Virus record (IMG/VR): IMGVR_UViG_3300030450_000698
Location: 1 to 23,214 of that record
Strand: one strand, 5' to 3'
Source: a virus
Length of the DNA: 23,214 nucleotides
Positions 1 through 6,600 of the stretch are shown piece after piece. The notes below the pieces were generated by a model. That model worked only from the letters and a program-made list of their open reading frames with translations. It was not told where the DNA came from and did not search any database. The position numbers and the translations under genes were made by a program. Positions within the stretch are counted from its first letter, which is position 1; each line of letters starts with the position of its first letter.

Positions 1-314
1 CCCCAATTCATAAAACGTAAAGCAGTACCAGCTGCTGAACGTAAACCTATTTCACCTTCTTCTGATCTTTCCATCCAATCTGATACTGTATTTCCAACAT
101 TCTTGACACCACCACCCATAAGGCGTAAGGCATCATCTGTCCATGTATCAGGATCATCTTCTGACCAAGATTGAAGTGTAGCAATACTAGAAGCCGCTAG
201 ATTTTCAGCTGTTTCGACTAAACCAGTACCCCAAGGTACATAACCATCACCTGTAGGTAAACGTTTATTACTACGAGAGGTTATATCTTCATAGTATTGT
301 AATATATCTGCCAT
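1..314 (-). CDS. Hypothetical protein, N-terminal part (cut by window edge)
   Basis: I do not recognise this family. The reading frame opens with ATG at 314-312 (MADILQYYEDITSRSN) and stays open for about 104 residues to the window edge, so the C-terminus is missing. The visible part is acidic and rich in small residues; it contains a Trp-rich stretch near residues 49-58 (SWSEDDPDTW) and a glycine cluster LMGGGVKNVG near residues 65-74. There is no signal peptide or membrane segment. It begins 3 nt after the stop of the preceding gene (TAAGTTATG) and is therefore probably co-transcribed and translationally linked with it. Its place downstream of the small terminase gene, in the late operon, makes a virion or packaging role plausible, but that is inference from position only. 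Confidence 0.7.
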   Translation of the reverse strand, partial: MADILQYYEDITSRSNKRLPTGDGYVPWGTGLVETAENLAASSIATLQSWSEDDPDTWTDDALRLMGGGVKNVGNTVSDWMERSEEGEIGLRSAAGTALRFMNW

Positions 315-317
315 AAC

Positions 318-1283
318 TTAACCACTCCCAGTCAGAATATCAGTCAAATCAGGTAGATCTTTTACGGGGAAGTCAGCAATCTGAGTAGGTACAGTTTTAT
401 CCCAGGCATTTACAAGGTTAGGGTTATTACCATAACCACTATAACTAACTTCTGGCATAAACCCTTGACCAGCTGACCAAGGATCAATCCTACCTTCATT
501 CTTCATATCTTTCAGTAAAGCTTTGTTTTTAGCTACAGAACCTTTACTTTGAGACTGCCTTTTACCAGCTTTTTCGTATTGAGTATAAGGTATTACAAAA
601 GGATCGGAACCAGTTTCTTGATATAATGGAGTTTCTATTATATTATTAGCGTTAAAATAGCTCTTCGATACATCATTTTGCATTTCCTCAGTACTCTGTT
701 TAATAACAACATCACCTGAAGTTAATTTGTCACTGTCTGTTGATGCTTTGGTTGTTGCACTCTGGATACGAACAAATTCATCTACAGCTTTATCACTTTC
801 TCGATTATGGAACTCTTGAGAAGGTGGTATAGATTTCCAAGTAGTACTTTTCTGTACATTATCACCAGTATAATCTGTTGTAGTATGTGGAAATAAACTT
901 CCTGTATTTACTTCATTATCTAGTATATGTGTAAAAAATTTCTTTGATTCTTCATTTCTAGATTTTAAACCTTTATAATAATTTTCAACTGTTCCTCTAT
1001 ATTGACCTCCTTTTTTTATAACTCTATGATCCCAAGCAGCTAATGCAGCTTCTAATTGTTTCAATTCAGCATCAACTTCAGGTCCATATGCTTCTGAATG
1101 TTTTGATATATTTTGTTTGCGTTTTTTAGATACTTTATCTGCTTCTATTTTAGGTATAGTAAGCAGCATATTTTTAGCATGACTTAATTGATTAAGTTCC
1201 CAATCATTAAGACGTTTACCAGATTCCTGTTTTTTACGTAATGCTTTAAAAGTTTTTTCATACCGTGCAAGTTTATTAGCCAT
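318..1283 (-). CDS. Hypothetical late protein, 321 aa
   Basis: Unrecognised protein. The first ~120 residues are strongly basic and probably helical (lysine-rich runs such as KALRKKQESGKRL and KVSKKRKQ near residues 14-58). The middle is polar, rich in Ser, Thr, Asn and Glu, and looks extended or disordered. The last ~60 residues are Pro/Asp/Gly-rich and end ...PDLTDILTGSG. No membrane segment, signal peptide or enzyme motif is visible. The start ATG at 1283-1281 overlaps the preceding stop by 1 nt (TAATG), which implies translational coupling. The charged, low-hydrophobicity composition and the late position would suit a scaffold, packaging or ejected virion protein; none of these is shown by sequence. 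Confidence 0.8.
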   Translation of the reverse strand: MANKLARYEKTFKALRKKQESGKRLNDWELNQLSHAKNMLLTIPKIEADKVSKKRKQNISKHSEAYGPEVDAELKQLEAALAAWDHRVIKKGGQYRGTVENYYKGLKSRNEESKKFFTHILDNEVNTGSLFPHTTTDYTGDNVQKSTTWKSIPPSQEFHNRESDKAVDEFVRIQSATTKASTDSDKLTSGDVVIKQSTEEMQNDVSKSYFNANNIIETPLYQETGSDPFVIPYTQYEKAGKRQSQSKGSVAKNKALLKDMKNEGRIDPWSAGQGFMPEVSYSGYGNNPNLVNAWDKTVPTQIADFPVKDLPDLTDILTGSG

Positions 1284-1528
1284 TACGCTTTACCTCTGTT
1301 TCTTGCTCGGTTTTTGCTTTGGCCTTCGAGTTTGGTACCTCCGCCTTGTTTATGCGAGACATCCAACTTATCGCCATTGCCATAGGTTCCTCTTTTTCTG
1401 TTGTCGGCATTTAATGAAGCCCTCTTTTTCTTTTGTGCAGGTTTCTTATTATATTCAGACTGATACTTACGTTTAATTTTTAGAGCATCAGAATTACTTC
1501 TGTAATAACTAGTACTTTTGCTTGGCAT
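1283..1528 (-). CDS. Small very basic protein with degenerate HNH-like pattern
   Basis: An 81-residue Lys/Arg-rich protein. The start is set at ATG 1528-1526 (MPSKSTSYYR) because AAGGAG lies exactly 5 nt upstream; the frame also opens from a TTG at 1546, but that has no such support. The C-terminal half reads GNGDKLDVSHKQGGG (about residues 50-64), then SKNRARNRG near residues 71-79. This resembles the D-x-x-H...N-R layout of small phage HNH-type proteins, but the usual second acidic/His pair is not clear, so nuclease activity is doubtful. The family is common next to packaging genes in tailed phages; nucleic-acid binding is the safer guess. It overlaps the small terminase gene by 20 nt and the next gene by 1 nt. 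Confidence 0.75.
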   Translation of the reverse strand: MPSKSTSYYRSNSDALKIKRKYQSEYNKKPAQKKKRASLNADNRKRGTYGNGDKLDVSHKQGGGTKLEGQSKNRARNRGKA

Positions 1529-1757
1529 AGAGTCTCCTTTGTACAAGGTCAGGGTCTACTTTAGGCATAACAGAGGCTAATTTATCCAAAGGATTACCAT
1601 CATATGCTATACCAGTTATATCATTAGTTTTAAGCCAGTCACAGGCTGCTTTAAGTTCATGGGCAGAAGCCTCGCCACTCTTAACCCGTTTAAGGAATTC
1701 TTTAGTGACGAGGTTATGAAGCTCGTTGAAGTTTTCTTCAGTAGCTTTCTTAGACAT
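1509..1757 (-). CDS. Terminase small subunit (DNA packaging/maturation protein A, gp18-like)
   Basis: An 82-residue, mostly helical, charged protein (MSKKATEENFNELHNLVTKE...). Its layout matches the small terminase subunits I know from marine T7-like phages: an N-terminal helix with FNELH, then a helix with GEASAHELKAACDWL (about residues 28-42), then a short NDITGI turn and an acidic/basic C-terminus. T7 gp18 is 89 residues. The protein recognises concatemeric phage DNA and works with the large terminase ATPase/nuclease, which is not in the window. GGAG sits 3 nt before the ATG at 1757. The gene overlaps its upstream neighbour by 8 nt and its downstream neighbour by 20 nt. The call rests on family resemblance plus position after the fibre genes; the sequence is too short to prove it by eye. 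Confidence 0.7.
   Translation of the reverse strand: MSKKATEENFNELHNLVTKEFLKRVKSGEASAHELKAACDWLKTNDITGIAYDGNPLDKLASVMPKVDPDLVQRRLYAKQKY
1534..1539 (-). promoter_or_regulatory. Ribosome binding site for the small basic protein
   Basis: On the minus strand the sequence is AAGGAG-ACTCT-ATG, a near-perfect Shine-Dalgarno site 5 nt before the ATG at 1528. It lies inside the end of the small terminase gene and decides the start against the longer TTG-initiated frame. Confidence 0.75.
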
Positions 1758-1917
1758 TCTCTCCAGGGAATAAGTTCTTTCTTACTAGACCTACTGCAGC
1801 ATCATCGATGGTGTTGTCGGTAGACTTAGCATAAGCTTCTAAAAGGTCTACAACTAGTTTTTTAACTGATTTAGAACTCAAGAAGGTGAATAGTATCGGC
1901 TTAATTAGTAGAATCAT
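1750..1917 (-). CDS. Conserved small protein, 55 aa, amphipathic N-terminus
   Basis: A short gene starting MILLIKPILFTFLSS at ATG 1917-1915 and ending ...NLFPGENV at TAA 1752-1750. The first ~15 residues are hydrophobic and could be a membrane-associated helix. The rest, with the motif LLEAYAKSTDNTIDD near residues 25-39, is a helical pattern I have seen in small phage proteins of unknown role; it is not diagnostic. It overlaps the end of the secreted-protein gene upstream by 17 nt and the start of the small terminase gene by 8 nt, so all three are likely translated in a coupled way. There is no clear Shine-Dalgarno site. A role in lysis or membrane association is only a guess. Confidence 0.65.
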   Translation of the reverse strand: MILLIKPILFTFLSSKSVKKLVVDLLEAYAKSTDNTIDDAAVGLVRKNLFPGENV

Positions 1918-2452
1918 TGTTTTTAGTGGTTTCTGTTTTTAATAATGACACAATAGGAACGATATCGTTACACATGTGTTCGACGCGTGAACCTGGTCTA
2001 AGGGTAAACCCCTTTTTCATAAGTTCGGCGCACTTCAGGGCGCGTACTAGTTCATAGTCCACGCGCATCTTTTCATTCTGACGTCTAGCTAGAGACTTAC
2101 ACATCTCAGTGATGGATGAATCCATAGGAACCATGAAGTTTATTTGAGCGCCGTAGTTCCAGCCTCTCGAATAACTTTCAGGATCATAAGGTTTATTCTC
2201 ACTAGCTAACCAGAAAGGAGAAAAGGTCATGGTAGGACCATTACAGGCTATACCACGACCATTATATCCTCCCATTTGTTGTCTACTTGGAGCACCATTA
2301 TTTTGGAATTGCACTGCTTGGTTGGTCACATTGCCAGTTGCAGTCGACTCAGGTGCCGCTGTATTATATGTTTCGTTCCCTTCAGCGTAGACAGGACTCG
2401 CTATTGCGAGAAGACTGATAAGGATACCGTAGTAGCGTTTGTTGTAATTGAT
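1901..2452 (-). CDS. Secreted protein (Sec signal peptide), start codon uncertain
   Basis: The C-terminal stop is TAA at 1903-1901. The protein begins with a convincing signal peptide, NKRYYGILISLLAIASPVYA followed by EG, then a ~160-residue exported part with the stretches GRGIACNGPTMTF, DPESYSRGWNYGAQ and YELVRALKCAELMKKGF and several Cys. No ATG, GTG, TTG or CTG occurs in this frame between 2620 and the signal peptide; the nearest ATG (2779) would only prepend translation of the neighbour's other frame. I placed the start at ATC 2452-2450 because it gives a normal-length signal peptide (183 aa in total), but this is tentative. The start lies inside the end of the upstream secreted-protein gene, in its -1 frame. 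Function unknown; export to the host envelope suggests an envelope or lysis-related role. Confidence 0.6.
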   Translation of the reverse strand: MNYNKRYYGILISLLAIASPVYAEGNETYNTAAPESTATGNVTNQAVQFQNNGAPSRQQMGGYNGRGIACNGPTMTFSPFWLASENKPYDPESYSRGWNYGAQINFMVPMDSSITEMCKSLARRQNEKMRVDYELVRALKCAELMKKGFTLRPGSRVEHMCNDIVPIVSLLKTETTKNNDSTN

Positions 2453-2787
2453 CTGTCTATGTCTATTGTTTCTAAGAGAACTAAACCAGTTGTTGCATCT
2501 GCTGCTCTGGTTACTGTCTCTAGTTGAAAGTCTTCTCCAGCTGTAGTTATGCTGAAGATAGCGTCTGAGGCTGTTATACCTCCGTTTGAAGCTGAAGTAG
2601 CTGTAACATTTGTTCCAGTCCAGCTGTTTAATTCTCCGCCATAGACTTTTTGTTCGACTGTCTCTGTGACTGTCTGAACTGTTGTGGTGGTAGCGTTCAT
2701 TGAGCCTTGAGTAAAGGCTGGTGTAACTGTGTTTGCTCTTGCTACCGAGGGGGATAACAGTGCTAAGAGAATTAACCATCGTTTCAT
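2401..2787 (-). CDS. Secreted Thr-rich protein (Sec signal peptide), 128 aa
   Basis: Starts MKRWLILLALLSPSVARA at ATG 2787-2785, a textbook Sec signal peptide (Lys-Arg, hydrophobic core, small-residue cleavage site near residue 18). The mature part is rich in Thr, Ser and Ala, with TPAFTQGSMNATTTTVQT near residues 22-39 and a SWTGTN segment near residue 55. It ends in ...TTVSLSVFSQ. There is no further membrane segment, no lipobox and no enzyme motif. The gene starts inside the stop of the holin-like gene (ATGA overlap) and ends within the signal-peptide code of the next secreted protein. I do not recognise a function; an exported envelope protein produced late in infection fits the sequence. 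Confidence 0.75.
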   Translation of the reverse strand: MKRWLILLALLSPSVARANTVTPAFTQGSMNATTTTVQTVTETVEQKVYGGELNSWTGTNVTATSASNGGITASDAIFSITTAGEDFQLETVTRAADATTGLVLLETIDIDRSITTNATTVSLSVFSQ

Positions 2788-3092
2788 TCTTCTCGTTTCT
2801 TAACCATAGGACAATTGACAGGAGTATTATTATTACCCTTGCCTTTAGAGTTGCTTGTGTTCAAGCCAAAAGTCGCTAAAGCGCCCGTGAAGACACTCGC
2901 GACGAACGTGATATCTCCACTAGAACCTTTCTTAATCATAGGTAGTTCTACGTAATTGAGGGTTATTATAAACCCTGCCCATACAACTACTCCAAGTCTT
3001 ACGAAGGTTCCTAGGACTTGTATCTGTTCCTCCTTATCATCTATACCATCTTTCAGTTTATCCAGAAGGTTCTTCTTTTGTGGTGTTTCCAT
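2784..3092 (-). CDS. Holin-like small membrane protein, 102 aa
   Basis: A charged N-terminal helix (KKNLLDKLKDGIDDKEEQ, about residues 6-23) precedes two hydrophobic segments, LGTFVRLGVVVWAGFIITLN (residues 27-46) and ITFVASVFTGALATFGL (residues 61-77). These are separated by a short loop with LPMIKKGSSGD, and a Lys/Asn-rich tail follows. Size, two membrane segments and charged ends are typical of class II-type phage holins, which open the inner membrane at lysis time. Its neighbours, two genes with signal peptides and another with one membrane segment, support a membrane/lysis cluster. No endolysin gene is present in the window to confirm this. It overlaps its upstream neighbour by 35 nt and the downstream gene by 4 nt. 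Confidence 0.65.
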   Translation of the reverse strand: METPQKKNLLDKLKDGIDDKEEQIQVLGTFVRLGVVVWAGFIITLNYVELPMIKKGSSGDITFVASVFTGALATFGLNTSNSKGKGNNNTPVNCPMVKKREE

Positions 3093-3483
3093 TCAGTTTC
3101 TTTTGGATTCGTTTAGCTAGTTGCATGATAATAGGTTTAAAGACCTTCACACAATGTTTAAATAAACTTGTAGCAGTTAGGGTAGCAGCTACAGAGATGA
3201 ATGCTGTAGTAGCTGCAGTAACCATTATCTCTTCTTGAGGCACTGGTATCGTAATATCAGTGAATGGTACATTAACTCTCTGCACTTCAGCAGGTGTCGG
3301 CTCATTATCTTCTTCATCTTCTTCTCTACCAGTTGGACCTCTTAAAGCACCAGATGGAACTAACATTGGTTTATAAGAGGGTAGTACCGCCTTTGGCGCA
3401 TCCAAATTAGGACGTGGTAACGGCGGTACATTTGGTAGTATTTGAGGTGGAAGATTTATGGACGGACCTAATCCGGTTCCCAT
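3058..3483 (-). CDS. Pro-rich single-span membrane protein, 141 aa
   Basis: The N-terminal ~50 residues are Pro-rich (for example PPQILPNVPPLPRPNLDAPK near residues 12-31), followed by a conserved-looking SGALRGPTG and an acidic run EEDEEDNE. A motif FTDITIPVPQEEIMV (about residues 74-88) leads into one hydrophobic segment (residues ~87-108, MVTAATTAFISVAATLTATS), and the tail is basic (KRIQKKLNG). I recall similar proteins of unknown function in marine cyanophages near the fibre/terminase region. The layout, a long Pro-rich arm with a membrane anchor and a basic tail, could fit a membrane or virion-associated protein. It overlaps the 50-aa gene upstream by 16 nt and the holin-like gene by 35 nt. 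Function unknown. Confidence 0.7.
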   Translation of the reverse strand: MGTGLGPSINLPPQILPNVPPLPRPNLDAPKAVLPSYKPMLVPSGALRGPTGREEDEEDNEPTPAEVQRVNVPFTDITIPVPQEEIMVTAATTAFISVAATLTATSLFKHCVKVFKPIIMQLAKRIQKKLNGNTTKEEPSG

Positions 3484-3620
3484 GTAATTGCACCACCTGG
3501 TACTTTATTACGTTGTTGTTGTGTAGATAACCTTAACCAATTAGCTGGATACTTAGTACCATCTTTATCAGTAAAAGGTTTATCTATTTGAAGCGGTTTA
3601 TCTTGATATTTATATCCCAT
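3468..3620 (-). CDS. Conserved 50-aa protein with Y-P-A-N-W-L-R-L motif
   Basis: A short gene from ATG 3620-3618 to TAG 3470-3468, beginning MGYKYQDKPLQIDKPFTDKD. The segment KYPANWLRLSTQQQRNKVPG (about residues 23-42) resembles a short motif found in marine phage tail and fibre-associated proteins, where a 'PxNWLRLxxxEER' stretch recurs. The start overlaps the stop of the giant adhesin gene (TAATG), with AGGG 9 nt upstream, so it is probably translated by coupling after the adhesin. Coupling and motif together suggest a fibre-associated accessory protein or chaperone, as inference only. Confidence 0.6.
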   Translation of the reverse strand: MGYKYQDKPLQIDKPFTDKDGTKYPANWLRLSTQQQRNKVPGGAITWEPD

Positions 3621-6600
3621 TAGCGTGCCCTCGATTTTTTAAATGGATGCTCTGCCCAAGCCATGTAATAGTATTTAGTACCATTTGTATTGACAATTGC
3701 GTCAGTACTTTTCGTAACAAAACCATTACTTACGAAGTCTTTTTTAAAGCCAGCATAAGTGCTTTCTAAATCTGTTGTATTACCTCTTAGAGCCTTATCA
3801 GTTAAATTATAAGGACTTCTTTCGTCATCCCATATAATCCAATTTTCTCCTGATATATTAGGTTTGACAATAAGGAGTTTTGGCTGAAAACCAGTATATA
3901 CGAAATTAGGAGATACACCTGAGCCGATGTATGTTCCAAACGCAGAATAACCTGGTATAGCAGTCCAAGCATACATTATAGTCGGATTACCATTCCTATT
4001 GGAATCTTCATTTGCACCTAGTGTAACAACAGTATTAGTAAAGTCCAAGTCATCCCAAACAGTAGCACTAGTTTCTACATCATCATTAGTATTTAGTATC
4101 AGGTGCTCATCCTTGTCTAAACCATTATGCCAAACAACCCAATTCCTTGCTGCTAAAGTGTTTTTACACATAACAAGATCAGGTTTAGCTCCTAAAGCAT
4201 GTCCAACAGTTTTTCCTGCAGATTCCAATCCGCTATATAGAGTAATACTAAAACCAGCTGTAGCGTTTACCCACTGAGCACTTGGTGTAATATTTCCATC
4301 TGTTGAAGCTGTAGCTGCAGTTGCTCCAGCATCCCAAGCCCAAGCTACATAGTTTTTCCCAACTTCATATCCAGATTCAATAAATGTACCTAATTGGAAT
4401 CCATCAGAATTAAAAGCTTTAATACCTTCAGCTTGTGTCCCTTGTACATTATTCCCATCTGTTATAAAGTATTTAGTAGCACCCCTCGCTTGATCCCATA
4501 TATGAGGATGATATCCTCCACCAGAAGGTCCATACATCTTAGTCCAAACCAAATCAGGACCAAAGTTAAATCCTTTTATATCAGTATCATCAACACCATT
4601 ACCAACATAAGTTTTTACATCAAAATACTTAGATGGATCATTTATCTGATCTCCACTGAATGTATCTGGTAGGTTTGTGGTACATAAACATTTATAATCT
4701 GCAGATGGTCTATTAGACCCAGCATTTTGATACTTAAATGGTCTTTGCCCGAAGTTAACTCTGAACTTAACATTGTTAGCATTGTTAGCACTTGAAGTTG
4801 AAAAGAAAGGTACAAACAAACCAGTTTTACCTGTTACTAAAGCAGTACCACTGTTCTCAGCAACTCCGTTTTTCCAGAAGTAAAGATTGCCATTATCAGC
4901 ATCCCATTGGACACCTATAACATCTCCGGCTGTATAAGTATTTCCATAAGCTGATGTTGATCCATCGATATTTTTATTACCACCTGCACCATAAGCGGCT
5001 TGAGTACCTACGTTCCAATCAGCATGTATATCTGCATCAGGATGGATAATACCTATATATCCAGTATTAGGAGAATTAACGTACTCTACTTCCCAATAAT
5101 ATTTGCCACTAGAAGCACCTAATGTACAAGCTAATTTACTAGATGGATAACCTTCTGCCTCTAAATTTCCTTGACGTAAAGTCCAAGAACCATAACCCCA
5201 GTTAATGTTAGTTAACGGGTTCATCGTTGCATAGTTACCTCTCGTTACACCACCTGTGGCATCACTACCAACTGCTGGTTCGTAATTCGTAGGAGAGTCT
5301 GTGGAAAAATCTACACCTGATAATGGATCATCTGTCACAATTGTACCATCAACTCTTACAGCATAGATATGGCTACCACCATAACTAACTTTAACTTGAA
5401 TAGGACCAGCTAGTGTACCTGTAAAATTAGTTCCACTTTGAGAGTTTGCGTTATATAAAGGTCTCCAATGACTTCCAGTACCGGCATCGCTATCACATTG
5501 ATATTCATTACCATTACCATCTTTTATAGTATTAACTTGACCGTTTTCGTCATTCGTAAAAATCTCAAAAGATGTATTTACAGTAATTGATTGAGAGGTT
5601 AATTCTTCATAACTTTGACCAGTAACGCCTCCTTGAGTAGAAGTGCTTCCATCCCATATAGCACTAGTCCAATCACTACCTGATGTGTATATTGTTCCAG
5701 TTGCTGTTGCAGTTAAATTATCAACTAGGAAATCATCTCTTTTTGGTACTACAAAAGCTGAAGTGTATTTAGAAACACCTTTATAAACTCTAAAGTCATT
5801 TATATAGCCTGCAAAAGTTCTATTCATGTCACTACTTAGATTCATTTGTCCTAAGTAGACACCTCTATCTCCTGTCCAGTCTGTACTATAACTTGTATCA
5901 GTTTTCAGTTCACCGTTAACAAATGTTTTTAATTTACTATTAGTAGAATCATAGACAACAGCAAAATGCGTCCAACTGTTTAGAAGAGATGCACTTGACA
6001 TTACAGTCTGATAGCCTAAACTATTACTATTTACGGAATAATATATCACTAAATTTGCATCAGTAATCGCTAGCCATAACCATCCACCACCGTAAGAGTT
6101 AGTAGCATTAGCATCAAAATCAAATACCGTTTGATTAGACCCACCGTTACGGGTGTCATCGGTTTGATAAAACCAGCATTCAACTGTAAAATCACCTGTA
6201 CCAAAGTTAAAGTCACTTCCTGCGTTAGCAGCTGTAACATGTACATTCTTAGCTACGTTATAAGCACCAAAGTCTAGAGACTTACCATAGAATCTACTAT
6301 CAACCGTAGTTGTATCACATGAATTACTTATTGTTACTGTTTTAGCTGAACTTCCTGTATTTACATGGTCGTGTTCATCTGTTAATCCATCACCAGGTAA
6401 TGCGAATACAAGTCCTGTTCCATCTGTGGTTCCTGCAGAACTATCTGTTCTATATCCAGATCCTTTTTTTGCACCATTATCATATCCATCACTTCCTGCT
6501 GTTGTATTATAGAAAGGTAAACCACCATTAACAGAAGAATCTTCTATCCCTAAGTTGGTTCCTATAAAGTTTCTACCTAAGCTTGAGTCAACTGTTGTAT

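Noticed and set aside
1283-1546. Longer basic protein starting at TTG 1546
   Set aside because: The ATG at 1528 has AAGGAG at 5-nt spacing.
2401-2460. Programmed -1 frameshift fusing the two secreted-protein genes
   Set aside because: No canonical X-XXY-YYZ slippery heptamer was found in the zero frame near the first gene's stop, and each part has its own signal peptide.
1901-2779. A 292-codon frame read as one protein from ATG 2779
   Set aside because: Its first ~109 residues are the -1 frame of the signal-peptide gene at 2787-2401 and look non-protein-like (rich in R, N, S, Y). A signal peptide occurs in the middle, so the true product starts internally.
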